Below are positions 62,668 to 64,000 of a DNA stretch of 64,000 nucleotides, piece after piece. The notes beneath the pieces were generated by a model, which was given only the letters and a program-made list of their open reading frames with translations, was not told the origin of the DNA and made no database searches. The position numbers and the translations under genes were made by a program. Source of the DNA: an uncultured Clostridia bacterium (lineage in GTDB: Bacteria; Bacillota; Clostridia; Oscillospirales; Acutalibacteraceae); NCBI GenBank assembly GCA_947625785.1, contig CANQPS010000004.1, positions 1-64,000 on the forward strand, given 5' to 3'. The stretch's first letter is position 1. Each line of letters begins with the position of its first letter.

Positions 62668-63261
62668 TCACGAAAAGAATAAATTGTGTACCAAGTCTTT
62701 TAACTCATTGTCTGCACTGTTGAACAATGCTGTAAAGGAACAATTTGCTTCTATATTACCGTAAGATAATATAAAACCATCGTCTATATCACGGGTTTGC
62801 ACAGAGATTTTGAGAGAACCGCCCTTTTTATTAATAACATTATCAATTCTTTTTTGTAAATCTTTGGGTAATCGTTTCAAATCTCTTTCGTTAAAAATAA
62901 TTTCTCCTTTTTGAGAAGAAGCATATTTTTCAACCATTTTAACAATATTGTCAAAATATTCTTTATCATCAGCATTAACAAGTTTATTTTTAGCCTTAGC
63001 TATAACATTGGATATAATTTCCTGCTTAGCTATGAGAATCCTTTTGCGTTTTTCCAAGTCGGCAGCAGATTGACAACGCCTAAAATTTTCCTGTTTTTTA
63101 CTTTCGATAGATGCTTTTATCTCAGAAAGTTTTTTATCAGCATCAAATTCGCCTTTTTTAATAATCTCATCAGCTTTTTCTTTTGCTTCAAGTTCAATTT
63201 TAGCGACAATGGAATCAGTTTCTCTGTTTATATCGTTGAGTATTACATCTAATCCGGTCAA
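62668..63261 (-). CDS. atpE: V-type ATP synthase subunit E
   Basis: 197 aa peripheral-stalk subunit: TGLDVILNDINRETDSIVAK, a coiled coil (ELEAKEKADEIIKKGEFDAD), and the C-terminal DIDDGFILSYGNIEANCSF. The start is taken as TTG 63261, because GAAAGGGG lies 9 nt upstream and families begin near this point. An earlier TTG at 63291 overlaps subunit K and lacks a site. Confidence 0.85.
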   Translation of the reverse strand: MTGLDVILNDINRETDSIVAKIELEAKEKADEIIKKGEFDADKKLSEIKASIESKKQENFRRCQSAADLEKRKRILIAKQEIISNVIAKAKNKLVNADDKEYFDNIVKMVEKYASSQKGEIIFNERDLKRLPKDLQKRIDNVINKKGGSLKISVQTRDIDDGFILSYGNIEANCSFTALFNSADNELKDLVHNLFFS

Positions 63262-63280
63262 ATTATGTAACCCCTTTCTA

Positions 63281-64000
<720 letters not shown>

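Overview
The window comes from a low-GC, endospore-forming member of the Clostridia, probably a gut-type Oscillospirales/Ruminococcus relative (inference). The evidence is the very AT-rich intergenic DNA, AGGAGG-type ribosome binding sites, sigG, a complete spoIIIAA-AH operon, a V-type ATP synthase, and an ICE/IME family typical of gut Firmicutes. No rRNA or complete tRNA gene is visible.

Region 1 (1-16375) is an integrated mobile element transcribed almost entirely leftwards. Its left part is wrecked. It holds two decayed large serine recombinases, an IS5-family insertion whose transposase needs two frame shifts, and a giant methylase/helicase gene that has lost its C-terminal helicase half. 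The middle has a MobC-like protein, a MOBP-type relaxase, a candidate oriT, SSB, a DUF4315-like coiled coil, a VapD-like nuclease with a small partner, and a SpoVG-like protein. The right part has a PBECR4-type predicted nuclease behind a promoter, tandem RNA repeats and a terminator, an arrangement like a type III toxin-antitoxin locus. A tyrosine integrase follows, and the element stops at a 25-bp copy of a tRNA-Leu 3' end. No T4SS genes are present, so it is mobilisable at best. A TnpV-like gene lies out of frame inside the helicase gene.

Region 2 (16.4-40.7 kb) is chromosomal: sigG beside a cotJC-like remnant; mnmA-nadA; a C39-like lipoprotein; an FAD/Rieske oxidoreductase; a hybrid histidine kinase; spoIIIAA-AH; ligA; aconitase and isocitrate dehydrogenase (2-oxoglutarate for glutamate synthesis); rex with its own operator; and htpG.

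Region 3 (40.9-45.0 kb) is an AT-rich accessory patch. One operon holds an unknown protein, two SSB-like OB-fold proteins and a second VapD-like protein, next to a divergent zinc-ribbon/RHH protein. After thrH there is an orphan transcription unit of about 890 nt with a consensus promoter and a strong terminator but no convincing gene. It is a candidate large structured RNA.

Region 4 (45.0-64.0 kb) is housekeeping: secG; the lysine-riboswitch-led asd-dapA-dapB-ACT cluster; aspS with gatCAB (Asp-tRNA synthesis and transamidation); an ATP-grasp protein; a DUF305 protein; an NrtR-like Nudix regulator; and the V-ATPase operon I-K-E-C-F-A-B-D, which runs off the right edge in subunit I.

The most unusual items are the type III-like locus at 13.6-14.7 kb, the repeated VapD/SSB neighbourhood, the nested tnpV, a C-terminal module shared by the relaxase and both predicted nucleases, and the 890-nt orphan transcript.
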